From: Homalodisca vitripennis
Lineage: Eukaryota > Arthropoda > Insecta > Hemiptera > Cicadellidae
Assembly: GCF_021130785.1 (NCBI RefSeq)
Contig: NC_060210.1
Location: forward strand, 186,814,501 to 186,878,500
DNA length: 64,000 nucleotides
Reading direction: 5' to 3'
Position numbers and translations under genes: made by a program. Positions 10,764-23,084 of this stretch are shown piece by piece; position 1 is the first letter of the stretch; each line of letters starts with the position of its first letter. The notes beneath the pieces are model-generated. The model searched no databases. It was not told the origin of the DNA and saw nothing but the letters and a program-made list of their open reading frames with translations.

Positions 10764-12095
10764 AACAATAGACAGATCATGGTACTTTTGCCAAGCACAT
10801 CGGATTTATTTTGAAGTGCACATCGATTAGTTACGTATCCGGTAATTTTATAGTGGTGTTGACTGTTAGTGTGATTAGCGTGACTACTGTGTTGGTTGTA
10901 AAATATTCTGTTGTTATGTTGAATAACTTGATTATATGGTTTGGAATATTTAAGGTTGGTGGAAGTTGGTTGTTTGTGGAGTTCTGTACTGTGGGGGTCA
11001 ATCATAAAATATCAACAATGCAGGCATTATGGAGGGATTAGGGCCTGCCATAATATCAATAAAACAGCTGTGTTATCTGCTTTTGGCTTTAAGAATGTAA
11101 AAATTGCGCTAATGTTAGTATGTGCATAACCAGTTAAAGACTCTGAGGAATTTTACTGGCGGTAATAGAACTGATTCTGAGCTTCTCTCAGTGTTCTATT
11201 GGTTAAGAGTGAAGAAGGTATTGTCTCGAGCAGTGAGGGCCGACTTTGATTATATGCAACTGGATGTAACCAGGTACCACGAATTCTAACCTCAGTTCGT
11301 GGAATGGATCAGGGAGGGATGAACCTGAGGTCATGGCCAAGGCTCTAATTATCTCGCAAACAACACCAGGAAATGTTGCAAAAAATCATTATCTCTGCTA
11401 AGCCTTGAGAATAATTTGGCAATTAGTGAGGATGCTACATCTGTAGAGCGTTCAACTTTAAACTGTTGAAGTTGTTGAATCGCAATTAATACATTTTCAA
11501 TATTTCGGGCTGTTGGTTGTGAAAGTGCGCATGATATTTTGGGCTGTGCGTTAGCATGGTATATGACTGTTAGTGTAACATCAGTCAAGGTCACTGTAGT
11601 TCTAGTTTGAATTAATTATTTTTTTTATTATGTCGATTTCATTCAGTTTATGTTTTTCTTTAACGTATGCACGGGGTGGAACTCTCATTCCCTCAACTAT
11701 CTTTGCGGCTGTGATAGCCAATAGAAAGCTTTGATCATAGACAGAGTTGCTTTTAACTCTTTATGTAATCTATGATTTTGTTTTGGGTATGGTGTCTGGT
11801 TCATACATGTTTGATTGAAAAGCAGATACAAAATAAGTGAAATAAAATAAAATTGCACTGTATATATTCCTACTTGGGTAATAAATAGACAGGGGAAGGG
11901 GGTTCTGTAAACAATAAACAATAATATTATTAAGACAATTATTTGAAAGTTTTATCCAAAAAATTGAACTGAGCTTGCTTTGTGGAAAACTTAATGACAT
12001 CTTCGAAGAAAATTGGAAGCACTTAAAAAACAATTTATGATTTGAAAAATACAATTTTATTTTAGTGGATTATTCATAATTACACTTTTTTTAAA
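10764..12095. other. Spacer without recognised gene
   Basis: Small frames only. A minus-strand 81-residue frame at 11349-11594 (rich in Ala, Leu, Gln; ends FLQHFLVLFAR) looks protein-like but matches no family known to me. Confidence 0.35.
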
Positions 12096-12572
12096 TTATA
12101 TTTTGTTAACTAAATTATTATTTCTTATATTATGAACTTTAGGGAAACAAATAAATTTCAACGATATTAAGTTCGCATTGTTAGGATTATAGATTATAAA
12201 AAAATGTTTAAGTGGGTAATTGAAAGATATATGTTCCTCTTCCATATTTACTAAGTGTAATTCATCAATTTTGCAACTCCAATATTTAGATACCAAATAC
12301 TTCTGGTCGACGGTTCTATGTTGATTATCTGTGTCAGGTTCTAACCATGTGTTTATAGACATAGGCTTTATCGTTTTATTTGCAAATGACACTAAATAGC
12401 CATTGAAACAATGAACAATCTCTAACATTTTAGGTTTGAATCGCAGTTCGAAGAATATCGGCAATTTTTGTATTAATGCAATTTTGTAAAAGTGTAGAGT
12501 TATATGCCTTATTATTAATTTAATGAGGGATGAGTACCGATGAAATAGAATTCTCTTAGTAATATTTTTCAA
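12096..12572 (-). CDS. Unidentified 158-aa reading frame
   Basis: An uninterrupted 158-codon frame in very AT-rich DNA, rich in Ile, Asn, Lys and Phe. It has no signal peptide, no recognised motif and no neighbours in an obvious arrangement. Its length is above chance for such AT-rich sequence, so it may be a relic of a mobile-element gene. Function not assignable. Confidence 0.2.
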   Translation of the reverse strand: MKNITKRILFHRYSSLIKLIIRHITLHFYKIALIQKLPIFFELRFKPKMLEIVHCFNGYLVSFANKTIKPMSINTWLEPDTDNQHRTVDQKYLVSKYWSCKIDELHLVNMEEEHISFNYPLKHFFIIYNPNNANLISLKFICFPKVHNIRNNNLVNKI

Positions 12573-14699
12573 TATTCATTTGTACCTATGCATAAATAAT
12601 TGTTTTAGCTGCGTTTTTTGGCCACCCTCAGCTCAGACATATTTACAGTAGCTACTATGTTTATCAAGAAATGTTCTTAGTCCAACAGCATAATATAAAC
12701 CCATTAAATATATCTGATAAATTTGAAAAAAGAAATCGAAAAACAGTTATGAGAAAGTTACGTATGATTATTAAGTTTATTATTAAACAGCCATGCTGAA
12801 ACAAAGCCAATGGCTAGTTCGCAGATTTTGTCAACACAATTTAGTTCTTTAAAAATATAGCCTAAAATATTGAATTACCCTAAGAGTATTTTACATATAA
12901 TATAATATCATATTATCACTATTATATTATCTTCCCGGTGCTGTAACATAAAGTTAGTTACAAATGATCGCCTCAATCTGCAGTTGACATTCATATAAGG
13001 TAAGGAAAAATCATTATTACGTTTTTACTACTATATAATACAAGTATAATAGAGTATAGCAAGAAATACAATAAGTACGAGCTTATCGAACTATAGATAA
13101 TAAGCAAAACTTTGCAAATAAAAATCGTAATTCTATCTTAAAATTGAAGGAAAATTCTTGTTTACAGAAATTACAAACTCCACAAATTAATTTTTAGATA
13201 TATTTCACCAAAACATGCAGGTATATACTGTAATTGTTTAATAAACCTTCCAATTCTTTGGCGATTAGCAGAGAATTATCCCTCTCCCACTCATAATAGT
13301 GAAATTACTTTGGGGTTTTCCCCATAAGAAAAATATATAGATTATTAACGTCAAGCATTTTACAACCTTATGTTTGATCGTAGCCTTACGGGAGTTGTCT
13401 CATTTTAATGAGATTAATGTTTTCTAATAAATTAGTTATTATTTCGAATGGTTTCCTAACCCTACAATTTGGGCCTAGCTAGACAATCTACACCGCTACC
13501 CATCATTTTCCTCATGATCGCTGCCCACCAACATCCGGCCAGGCAGCTTGCCTATATATGCCTGCCAGAACCTGTTCTGGAGTTTTCCAGATTTTAGGAG
13601 GCTCTCATTGCTAAAATAAAGACTATTTAGTCAGCACTGTTGACTATAATGTCCATGGATATTGATACCTTACGCCCCAAATTCAAACCTATAGTGAGTG
13701 ACACTCACCACTATTAGTAAGTTATATCTATGAGATATATCTCATACTTATACAACTCAAAATAAGAGCGTAAAACTGCTTGAGGCTCATTATTATGGAG
13801 AAAAATTCAAGGTCATTTTAGTACAGCCTTCCGAACGCATCATCACGATAAAAATATATTTATTTTCGTATGACAACTACAAGTTGTATGACAGTATCAA
13901 TATCTTTACAATTTTTGTAATAAAGTCAATAGTTCAAAACAGCAAGGTTCTTAGATTTATTCAACGATGAAAGAAATCAGCCTAAACAGGGAAATCCAAT
14001 TAAGAGAGTCAGGTTTAAAGCGCAAATTTAATAACATATACGCTAAAAACTCTCATACTGAGTAAAAACAACCAGACACCAAGTTCTCCCTCAATTTTAT
14101 GAATTCCGATTGGTTTTGGATGCACTTTAGGCAATCAGGAAGCCTCCAAAATAACCTGGCGCCGACATCAAGAAGCAAACCTGCTGCCAAAGTCGACTGG
14201 TACGGTGTCTATCGGAGGTTCACGCGTGATCGGGTGTTGTGCCCGTGTACCGTGGATCCATCAATGTCTGATACACTATTGAATTTTGCAAACATAACAG
14301 TTTAAAAAAATGTATAGTGACGATAGTGTTAACAAATTTAATTCTTTGAATGCACTTTTGCAAGAGTCTCGTTTACCTAGGTCCTCAAAAACGCGAATGG
14401 CTCGTTTTTGTAATACAAAACTCTATTAATGTGTGTTAGAGTAGCCGCGCCCCAGACCAATAAACCTTATCTTAGCCGTGGCTCAACAAGAAAAATTTTA
14501 AGTAAATAAGTTTAAGCAGGTACTTGGCAAGTTGGCACATCAGGAATACAAATAAAGAGGCAGACTGGTACACCTGGTCTATATGAGTACGCCAACTAAT
14601 ATCATCTATGTACTCCCAGATATTTAAAACATTCATTCTGTTTTATAACTGTATTGTTATTTTGCATGTTAGGTGAATATTATTTAACCCTTCTAGAAA
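12573..14699. other. Spacer without recognised gene
   Basis: AT-rich, no supported coding frame or RNA. Nothing identified. Confidence 0.35.
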
Positions 14700-15640
14700 A
14701 TTCAATTCAAACTGCTTTTTAGGTCACATGTGAATTTAATCTATAAAAACTTGTATATCTGCAACAACATGACTGTTAATCTCCAATTCTTTAGCAGCGA
14801 AGCTGAAAAAGTTGACAGCAATATCGTCAGTGTATAGTAGAGATGTTGGGCTACTACCGGCAAATTATTTACATGCAAATCGTAAAGTGATGGCCCCAGA
14901 ATCGATCCCTGGGCCCAGAATTTAATGGGGCCCAGGATGAACGGATGCTTTCGACCTTGACACACTGCTCTCTTTGAGATAGATGGAGCTAAACCACTGT
15001 AATGCCATGCGGCCCAACCCTAGGTCTCTCAGGCAATCCAGAAGGAGTGGATGGCTCAGGCAATCGAATACTTTTTTCTCAGTTCCGTCATGACCCTCGC
15101 GTCCGTCTTTTTTGTCTATTTCACATTAATAATATCGGAAATAAAGCAAATTATTGCTTCACTAGTGTATTTACTCTTCGTAAATCTAAATCTGTTTTAT
15201 AGAGAGAATTTCTTTTGAATTTCGAAAAGAAGTTAAGCGGTCAAGAAAAATCAATTCCAAACTTTTACTAAAATTGGATATTTGAGATATGGGGCGATAA
15301 TAGTCTAGAAGCCTTCTATCGCCTCGCTTGTGTACTGTATTATTTAGTGCAATAGGAAACTAACCTAATCTAAAGTAAGCTGATATAATGCTAACCAGTA
15401 GCCGGCTGATGGCATGTATACTTGATTTTACAACTCTACTCGAAATAACATCAATCTCTGATAGTGTTTTTACTTTTTAATGTACGCACGGCAACAATTA
15501 CTTCTTTTGAGGTTACAAGATGCAATGAGCCAGGGCTATCAGGTACAAAGTTTTGTGTCTGGGACTGCAAAATGGGTTCCATTAGGTTTCGATTTAAGAG
15601 TTTTGCACCTATGAGTATATTTGTGAAGCGATTATTCAAT
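14700..15640 (-). pseudogene. LINE reverse transcriptase pseudogene
   Basis: Reading the minus strand across frames gives the RT blocks in correct order: TSKEVIVAVRTLKSKN (about 15500), then GDRRLLDYYRPISNIQ (about 15320-15275), then CLRDLGLGRMALQWF (about 15020), then AQGSILGPSLYDLHVNNLP (14935-14870), then the polymerase site YTDDIAVNF at 14834 downwards. Y-T-D-D is a variant of the usual F/Y-A-D-D box. Several stops and frameshifts separate the blocks. The order and spacing fit a CR1/jockey-like non-LTR element. A protein-like 89-codon frame at 15923-16192 may be its upstream part. Confidence 0.75.
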
Positions 15641-16192
15641 ATCTCACATATTGGCTGTTTGGCATTTAAACCTCATCATTCCAACTCATCACTTAGTTAA
15701 AAAATTTATGACACATATTTCTTTTTAGATGGATCAATTAATTTCCATTTATCTTTACTCTTATTAGAAGATAAAAGAGGGTTTTATATTTGTGTTGATA
15801 CTTAGCAGCTTTTATTACAATATGATATAGATTTTGTAATTTTGTAGTAATTATTTTTTCTTAAGTAGAGCTCAGTTTTGAAGTTATATGTAAGCGGTTT
15901 ACAAAGTCTTATTTCAATTTTGTTATACTCCGAGAGAGCCATTTCTTGTTGGTTTTATTGCGTGTGATTTTTGATGTTCTCCTCCTACAAGCAATATCAA
16001 AGCTGTACCTAAATGTTTGCAAAATGCATAAAACATTATATGAATAGGGAATGCATTTTCGACATCCCTCCACGACTCTCTATATGATGATACATAAAGG
16101 CAAATGGGTGTTTGCAGTATTACAGCACTGTCTGTAGGTCTATTATCTTGTCCTTGCCTTTGCAGAACTTGATGAGACAATGAGAACACCAC

Positions 16193-16979
16193 CTCATCTT
16201 GATTTGTTTATCTAGGTGTAATGAAAAGGCGTAAAGAGTTTGTTTTGAGCATCCTCGCCACCTACTTTTTTTATTCTTTAGGCGAACGTGGACTCCAGAT
16301 TCCAGGAGTTCAAGAATCGGGGGAGGGGGGATTGAATTGGAGCTGAACTCAACATTCGTATTGAATCAACACATCCCACCATTGCTACGATAGGTTTATG
16401 ATTTGTTTCACGGGGTTCCATTTAATTATAAGTATTCAAGAATTAACATTCAGGTTTAAAGTGCTCTATATTAGAAAAGCATTATGTTGGTTTTACCAGT
16501 AGAAAACTTTACCATAAACTAAGAGCAAAACTTTACTGTATAATATAACCTTTTTTACGTTACCAAAGAGATACTGTTGTCAAAAGAAACACTATGTTCA
16601 TAGCAATGGCTTACCTGTGTTTTTATATGTAAGTGCATGTGTACAACCACCACCTTAACTGCAATATTACATTAGGAATTTTCAACTAAAGGATTTTCAT
16701 ATTAATAATTATTATGTCATTATGGCAGACAGATAAATTTTGAAATGTGCTCTTTGTTTACAAGTAAATACAGCTGATTAAATTTGTGAGTTAGCAATTG
16801 ACAACTAATTAATAAGACGGACGTATTAGTTCAGTGAGTAACTACTAACTTCTTTAGATACTGCATATACGAGTACCATTCAAAAACACCACTAATTATT
16901 GAATACCACATATTATGTAATTGTACTATACAGTTTATTTCACTATACTATACAATACAGAGAAGAATGTAATTTTATC
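16193..16979. other. Spacer without recognised gene
   Basis: Nothing supported on either strand. A CTCCAGATTCCAGGAGTT near-palindrome at about 16291 resembles part of the dispersed repeat at 39840. Confidence 0.35.
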
Positions 16980-17153
16980 AACGTCGGTTGTTACATTACA
17001 GCTAACTGATAATATATTGTTCTAAGTTTATTATTAACGTTGGTTCTTACATTACAACTAACTGATAATAATTTGTTCTAAGTTTATTATCAACGTTGGT
17101 TCTTACATTACAACTAACTGATAATACTTTGTTCTAAGTTTATTATTAACGAT
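16980..17153 (+). repeat. Three tandem ~57-bp units
   Basis: Three consecutive copies starting AACGT(C/T)GGTT at 16980, 17036 and about 17092, each continuing through ACTGATAAT and TTGTTCTAAGTTTATTAT, followed by a partial AACGATG. Divergence is about 5-8 percent. Confidence 0.85.
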
Positions 17154-17374
17154 GTAAATATTGAAAAGGTAATACGATTTCTGACATTTGTCATCTTTGT
17201 ATAGTAAAAAATATTATAATACAACGGTTAGAGGATTTAAACCTGCCTATTCTGTTGGAAATTGTGTTCTTTTCATTTTCTTTATTATTTTCCTTCTCTT
17301 TTGCTTTATTTTCTTTCTTTTTTTAGTGCCTGTCCATTGTAGCATCTTCTAACTTGGTGCTAATGTCTCCTCAC

Positions 17375-17407
17375 CTGACGAAGAAGATAGATTTCAATCC
17401 TCGAAAC
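17375..17407 (+). ncRNA. Hammerhead-like motif (CTGACGA...GAAAC)
   Basis: CTGACGA at 17375-17381, a 21-nt imperfect hairpin (GAT...ATC inner pairs) and GAAAC ending at 17407. It fits the hammerhead core CUGANGA-stem II-GAAA but stem II is weak. One of six such sites in the window. Probably a degenerate retroelement relic. Confidence 0.3.
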
Positions 17408-17832
17408 TTTGTGTTATACATTTCGTAACCTGTGGCGATAGAAAATAGCCAAAATCCTTTTATACTTTCAAACTAATAATTACTATATTATTTATAACTA
17501 TTATAAGGAAATAATAATCACAGGTTTAATATTACATCTCCAAAATCTCATGTGTACGTCATCGTTGTTTCTATGTGTCTACTTTGGTATTGACTACTTA
17601 ATTATTTAAACCTTTACCATAGTACTGATTTTTTTCGAGTCTATTACAATACTGACTATTACATTTTTACTTGTCTATTACAGTATTGTGTTAGCATTAC
17701 ATTGGCGTTTAGTGTACGATTGCCCTTTCTTTGGTACTTAACGTGTGGACTGTTACGTTTTGTTTATATCCCATAAAAATACCAGGAAAATTTTAAAAAG
17801 TTTACACCATAGAGAGGAAACAAGTTTGGTTC

Positions 17833-18003
17833 TCAACAAAACATTTCTTTGACTAAATTTTCACATTCCTTTTTCCAATCTTCAACATTATAATATTTCT
17901 CAGTGATGTTGCATAGCAGATGAAAGTCACAGGGAGAGTCACAGCCGGGGATGTTGACTTCCGAAAGTTCTAACTCCTGAGTTGCACCATTTATAAACAC
18001 AAC
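17833..18003 (-). CDS. Gene A exon 7 (terminal)
   Basis: 171 nt from acceptor TATTTACAG to TGA at 17835-17833. It encodes VVFINGATQELELSEVNIPG, then CDSPCDFHLLCNITEKYY and ends KEMFC. Cys pattern and position match the C-terminal exon of prostatic-type acid phosphatases. An extra Cys (LLCNIT) and a terminal Cys are not shared with genes B and C. Confidence 0.9.
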   Translation of the reverse strand, partial: VVFINGATQELELSEVNIPGCDSPCDFHLLCNITEKYYNVEDWKKECENLVKEMFC

Positions 18004-21000
18004 CTGTAAATAAAGAACAGTTTACCATTATAATTTCACTTATTAGATGTTAGCAATGAGTTGAAAGTAACAAAAGTTCACACTTTGTAAGTAATTTCAC
18101 ACTTTGATTCATCCTATTTATCACTAACAAGATACTATGTATCCGTAGAGTATTAATTTTACTTTGGAATTGTATATTTTTATTCTTAATATATTTCAAG
18201 TGTTTTTATTTTATGTCAACCACTTGTCTTGTACTCGAGCCATATGTTGAGAAGAAGAGCATAAAGAGAGAATAAAGCTTTTATGTTATAAAATCCACTC
18301 TTTATTTCAATATCATAAAAGAAGGAGTTAATATTAATTTTAAATCTATCAAGAATACATAGAACATTTTGTGCCCATAGGGCCTTTATCATTAAGTATC
18401 CTTAACATTTTAAGCACTACTTGTATATGGTATGATATAAGAATATGTATTGTATATGTACACACCACAGGAGCTCTGTGGTATAGTGGTAGCATACTGG
18501 CTCGTCAATATGTACATATTACCTTTAATCACGCTAAATGCTTAGAACTTGTGAAAATACTGTTTTTATTCTCAGTAACGCAGTTTATAGATATCCAATG
18601 AGGGTTCACTTCTGGCTCGTTTATACCTTCTAGTTCAACGTACATTGGGTAAACCAAAGTCCGATGTGTCATCTGGGCAACCTCATGGATTTCCAGGAGC
18701 GGCACATCACTAACCGCAAATGTCGAGATTCTGGGGTGTAAGGTGTAGGTCTAGTCTACTTCAGAAGATGACGGAGTTGTGGGGCTCTCCAAGTGTTTAG
18801 GGCTGTTGCTAGCCTAGACACAAGGCCGTAGCCACCTCCTGCCTGCTTTGACTAGAGAGGCTGGTACAAATCTGGCTTCCCCTTCTTGCGAGGAAACAAT
18901 ACTGAGATTAAAGCCCTAAATCCTTCCTCGTGGATCTTTACAGGTTGGCGGCCTCTACACCCAACTTTACCCATCCAGAATATTCTGTCACCCCGGAAGC
19001 AACGCTAAGGTCCTTTTAGGACTAAATGAAATATCAAAGTTTCTTGTCCTAAGAGAACAAAAAACGTAGTTTGTTCTACTATCAGTCCAAATTAAAACAT
19101 ACCAAAGACTAATTAGTAAATTAGAACACTTTAATTACATAATATTGTTAATGGTTTGATAATAAATACTGCTTTAGGGAAAACGGGCTGTCAGGATTGA
19201 ATTAAAACAGATGGAAACTATTTTGCAAGACCATCTTTGCTTATATTATATAGCAGCCTCTCGTGAAACCCTCGCGCAAGTTATTGTTTTACATGGTGAA
19301 ACTTCTGGTCACGTGGGTTGCCAGTTATATTGCATTTACATTGCAATTTTTACGATTTTATTTTAGTAAATATTTTTGATAGATCTTACCATTAACTACT
19401 AGCACCGCGGGTTTAACGTATTCAAAGTCAAACAGTGTTGAATCATACTAAACACCTTATTTCATTGCAAAACAATACAATATAACAACATTCAGTATAT
19501 TGGAGAAAACTACTACAGTGTAAAACAATAGATAGCCAACGATATTTTCCGATTAATCAGACGTTTGCCAATGGCGCAGTGTAGCGGGTACGACGGTTAT
19601 CGAAAGATAACTGAACCAAGCAACGTCGAGCGTGGCTGCTGCTTGGATGGGTAACCGCTGAACGATCCTGTCCTTGCAAGCGGGCCGCCTGCCCGGCCAT
19701 TAGTGGTGGTTAGGAAGTCGCCTTCAAGCCGTTAGTCCCCAGATTACGGGTTAGGAAGGGTTCGTCAACCTTAACTTCGCCTGGTAAAATAATTTTGACT
19801 TTGACATCTATTTTCCCACCAAATATGCGCAAATATTCTGTGCATGTTACTTTATTTCTTCCCCACTATTATTTCGTTCCAACACGACAATATAAGGGTC
19901 TTCAACTAATACAGTTTAATTCTGTGCACGCATGAATTTTGACTTTATAATTGGCAATACCAAATCCATTCTTACTCAGTATATTAATATAATTGTGTTT
20001 TAATATGTTATACATTCTAAAATAAATATATATATATATATATTTGGATCCGACAGACTGCGCTACGACACATAATACAAAGCGAACTGATACTTAACAG
20101 CTGTTAATACTTTCAGCTGAAGTTTTATCAAAGAGGCAGAAACATTTGTTTACATTTTAAATTTAGAAAATTTTTATTATAAAGTGCTTGATCAGTAGTG
20201 TAATGCAGGTTGCATAGAAGACGTCATTGCCTAATTTTAAATTCAGATTGCACCAATGATCAATAAACTATCTAATGCAACGAAAATACTATTAAACGCT
20301 ATTATGGAAAACAACCTCATTGTAAAAACCCGTGAATGTTTGCACATAAGGTAATCGAATTTGGTTACATGGAAGGTAAATGAAAAGAGCCGAAAGAAGA
20401 CACTTTATGATCGAAATTGGGTTTCTTTGTTACATTTTCTTGAAAAACATCCCTCGAGATAGTACCTATCAGTAAAATATAAAATTCTACGGAGGGCAAA
20501 CTTTGGTGCGTTGCAAAACGCCGTGTTCGTACATAAAACGTTTTAACTTTTCCTGATCTTCACTTGACCGTGAAACTAAGTAACGTGTTCTCACAACCGT
20601 CAACCAAGCCAAAGCGAAGCGTGGCCGGTTCAGCTAGTGTAATATAAATAATAATTACTTAACAAAAGTGTGCTTTAACTTACTTTCACATAGTGTCCAC
20701 CGCTCTGTGGGTCTCTGTGCAGTTCGAATATCAAAGCAGATCCAGTCTTTGCCTGGACCACACTGTAGTTACTGTGTCCCAAAATGTGCATCAAACCGAA
20801 TATCGTCCCGTCGTGAAAAGTGTACAAGTAAAAGCGCTTAGGGGCTTTCATTTGTTCCACTTTGTGTTGCATGAAGCTTATGATTTCTTGAAATATTTCT
20901 CCTATAGAAAAACAGCACATTTTCAAGTGTTAAACTGTTTTAAGTATACAGGGTTTGTCCGGAAAGTAATAGGACTGAGTCGATTAAGAAAAATGTATTG

Positions 21001-23018
21001 AGCAATTCGTTACAATTCTTTAAAAACTTTCAAAATAGGCTCCTTCTGCGACGATGCAGCGCTGCCAGCGCGATTTCCAAGCATTGAAGGCGTCACAGAA
21101 GGCATTCTCCGGAATAGCCTTGAGAGCCGCGGTGCATGCTGCTTGGATCCCCTCTGTCGTCTCAAAATGCTTGCCTTTCATTGGCCTTTTCAGGCGAGGA
21201 AACAAAAAAAGTCCGGGGGCCACATCTGGGCTGTAGGGCGGCTGTTGAAGAGTTGGAATGCTAGCCTTGGTCAGGTAGCTGTTCACAAGAAAGGTGGTGT
21301 GAGCTGCAATTTCTGGTCGTCAGTGAGCACTTTTGGGACCACCTTCGCACACACCTTGCGCATGTTCAAATGCTCCGTCACAATTTCATGAACCACAGAT
21401 TTCGTTAAGTTTAACATCTGGGCAATTAAACGAATACTTAGTCGACGGTCTGAGTTCAAAACTTTGTGCACACGAATCACATTGTCAGTGTTTGTCGAAG
21501 ACGAAGGTCTTCCAGCAAGGTCTTTATCAGCGACCTCTTCTCCGGCCCTCCAAAAAGGCCTGGTGCTATCGAAACACACCACTTCTTGCTAAAGCAACAT
21601 CTGGGTAAGCCTGCTTGGTTATATCAAATGTCTCTGTCGCAGATTTACTGAGTTTCACACTGAATGTGATCGCGTGCCTTTGCTCTAACGAACGCTGCAT
21701 TTTCGGCTTCTACCACTCACAGAAACACGTCACGCGAAAATGCCTGTCCTGACTCTTCAGATGCTCGGAGACAACTGACCAGCCGCTTGTTCGTTAGCTA
21801 GGAATGCCCTATACCGAATCCAGTTGGTGCGCGCACGCTCCGAAGTATAGTCTTGGCAAAATAAAATCAGTCGTATTACTTTCCGGACAAACCCTGTATA
21901 TTGTTAGTATGTTTCTCCAAAAGAAGAATATACACTATGGAATAATACTGAACTGAAAAACTATTGACACATTAATAAAACTTGATAAAGTTAATTTTGT
22001 GAGCTAACATTCATATCAATATAATTTAAGGATAGTAGAATTGACTAGTGATATGTATTCTTAATAGTTAATGGTTGTTGAACATGGCCTTTCTTGCTAG
22101 GGTCAACCAAACAAAAGATTTCAACATTCACAAACAAAGGTAATTCAACTTTTAATTCATTACAAGTTTGAAAGCAGTGCTACTATTTGAAATTTTGTGT
22201 GTGTGTTTAAGTGGATTCGAGAATGGTTTATATTCATGATTTGGTCCGATTGAAATGGTTTATTTTATTAATTTGTTATTTATAAATATTGTTGTTAATG
22301 TTAGAGTGTTTTATATTGGATCCGGCAGACTGCGCTACGAAACGTAATACAGAGTGAACTGATACTTAACAGCTGTTAATACTTCCAGCTGAAGTTTATC
22401 AAAGAGATAAAAACAGTTGTTTACGTTTAAAATTAAAAAAATATTGTATTATTGTAAACTGCTTGATCAGTAGTGTAATGCAGATTGCATAGACGAAGGT
22501 ATTGGCTAATTTTAAATTTAGATATCACCAATGGTTAATAAACTATCTAATGCAATGGCAATACTATTAAACGCTGTTATAAAAACCTCATCATTGTACA
22601 ACGCCATGAATATTAGATTAGATAATTAGATAAGTGAATTTGGTTAGATCGAAGATAAATGAAAAGAGCCGAAATAAGACACTTTATGATCGAAATTGGT
22701 TTTCGTCGATACATTTTTTTGATCGGAGCACAAGACAAACTCCACAATAATACTGGAAATATTTTAGAAAGAAAATTAATTTCAACAGACCGAATTAGAT
22801 TTTTTATAACCAGATTAGTTTATAACCATATTAGCCAAAACCACGAAAGATAGAGGCAGGAAATATGGTACATTCCTTCATAATACGCCCAAGAGACTCA
22901 CGAAGGAACGACTATCAAGGATCTCTTGAATGTTTAGAATATGATAGAAAAATAAAATGTAAATATAGTGTACTGTTTTTCAACGAGAAATTGTGTGCGA
23001 AGCCGCGGGCAACTGCTA

Positions 23019-23084
<66 letters not shown>

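Noticed and set aside
18473..18510. tRNA gene
   Set aside because: Only the A-box half is tRNA-like; no T arm or matching acceptor strand follows, so it is a SINE head.
21054..21651. Several plus-strand frames through the mariner element
   Set aside because: They are complements of the minus-strand transposase pseudogene.
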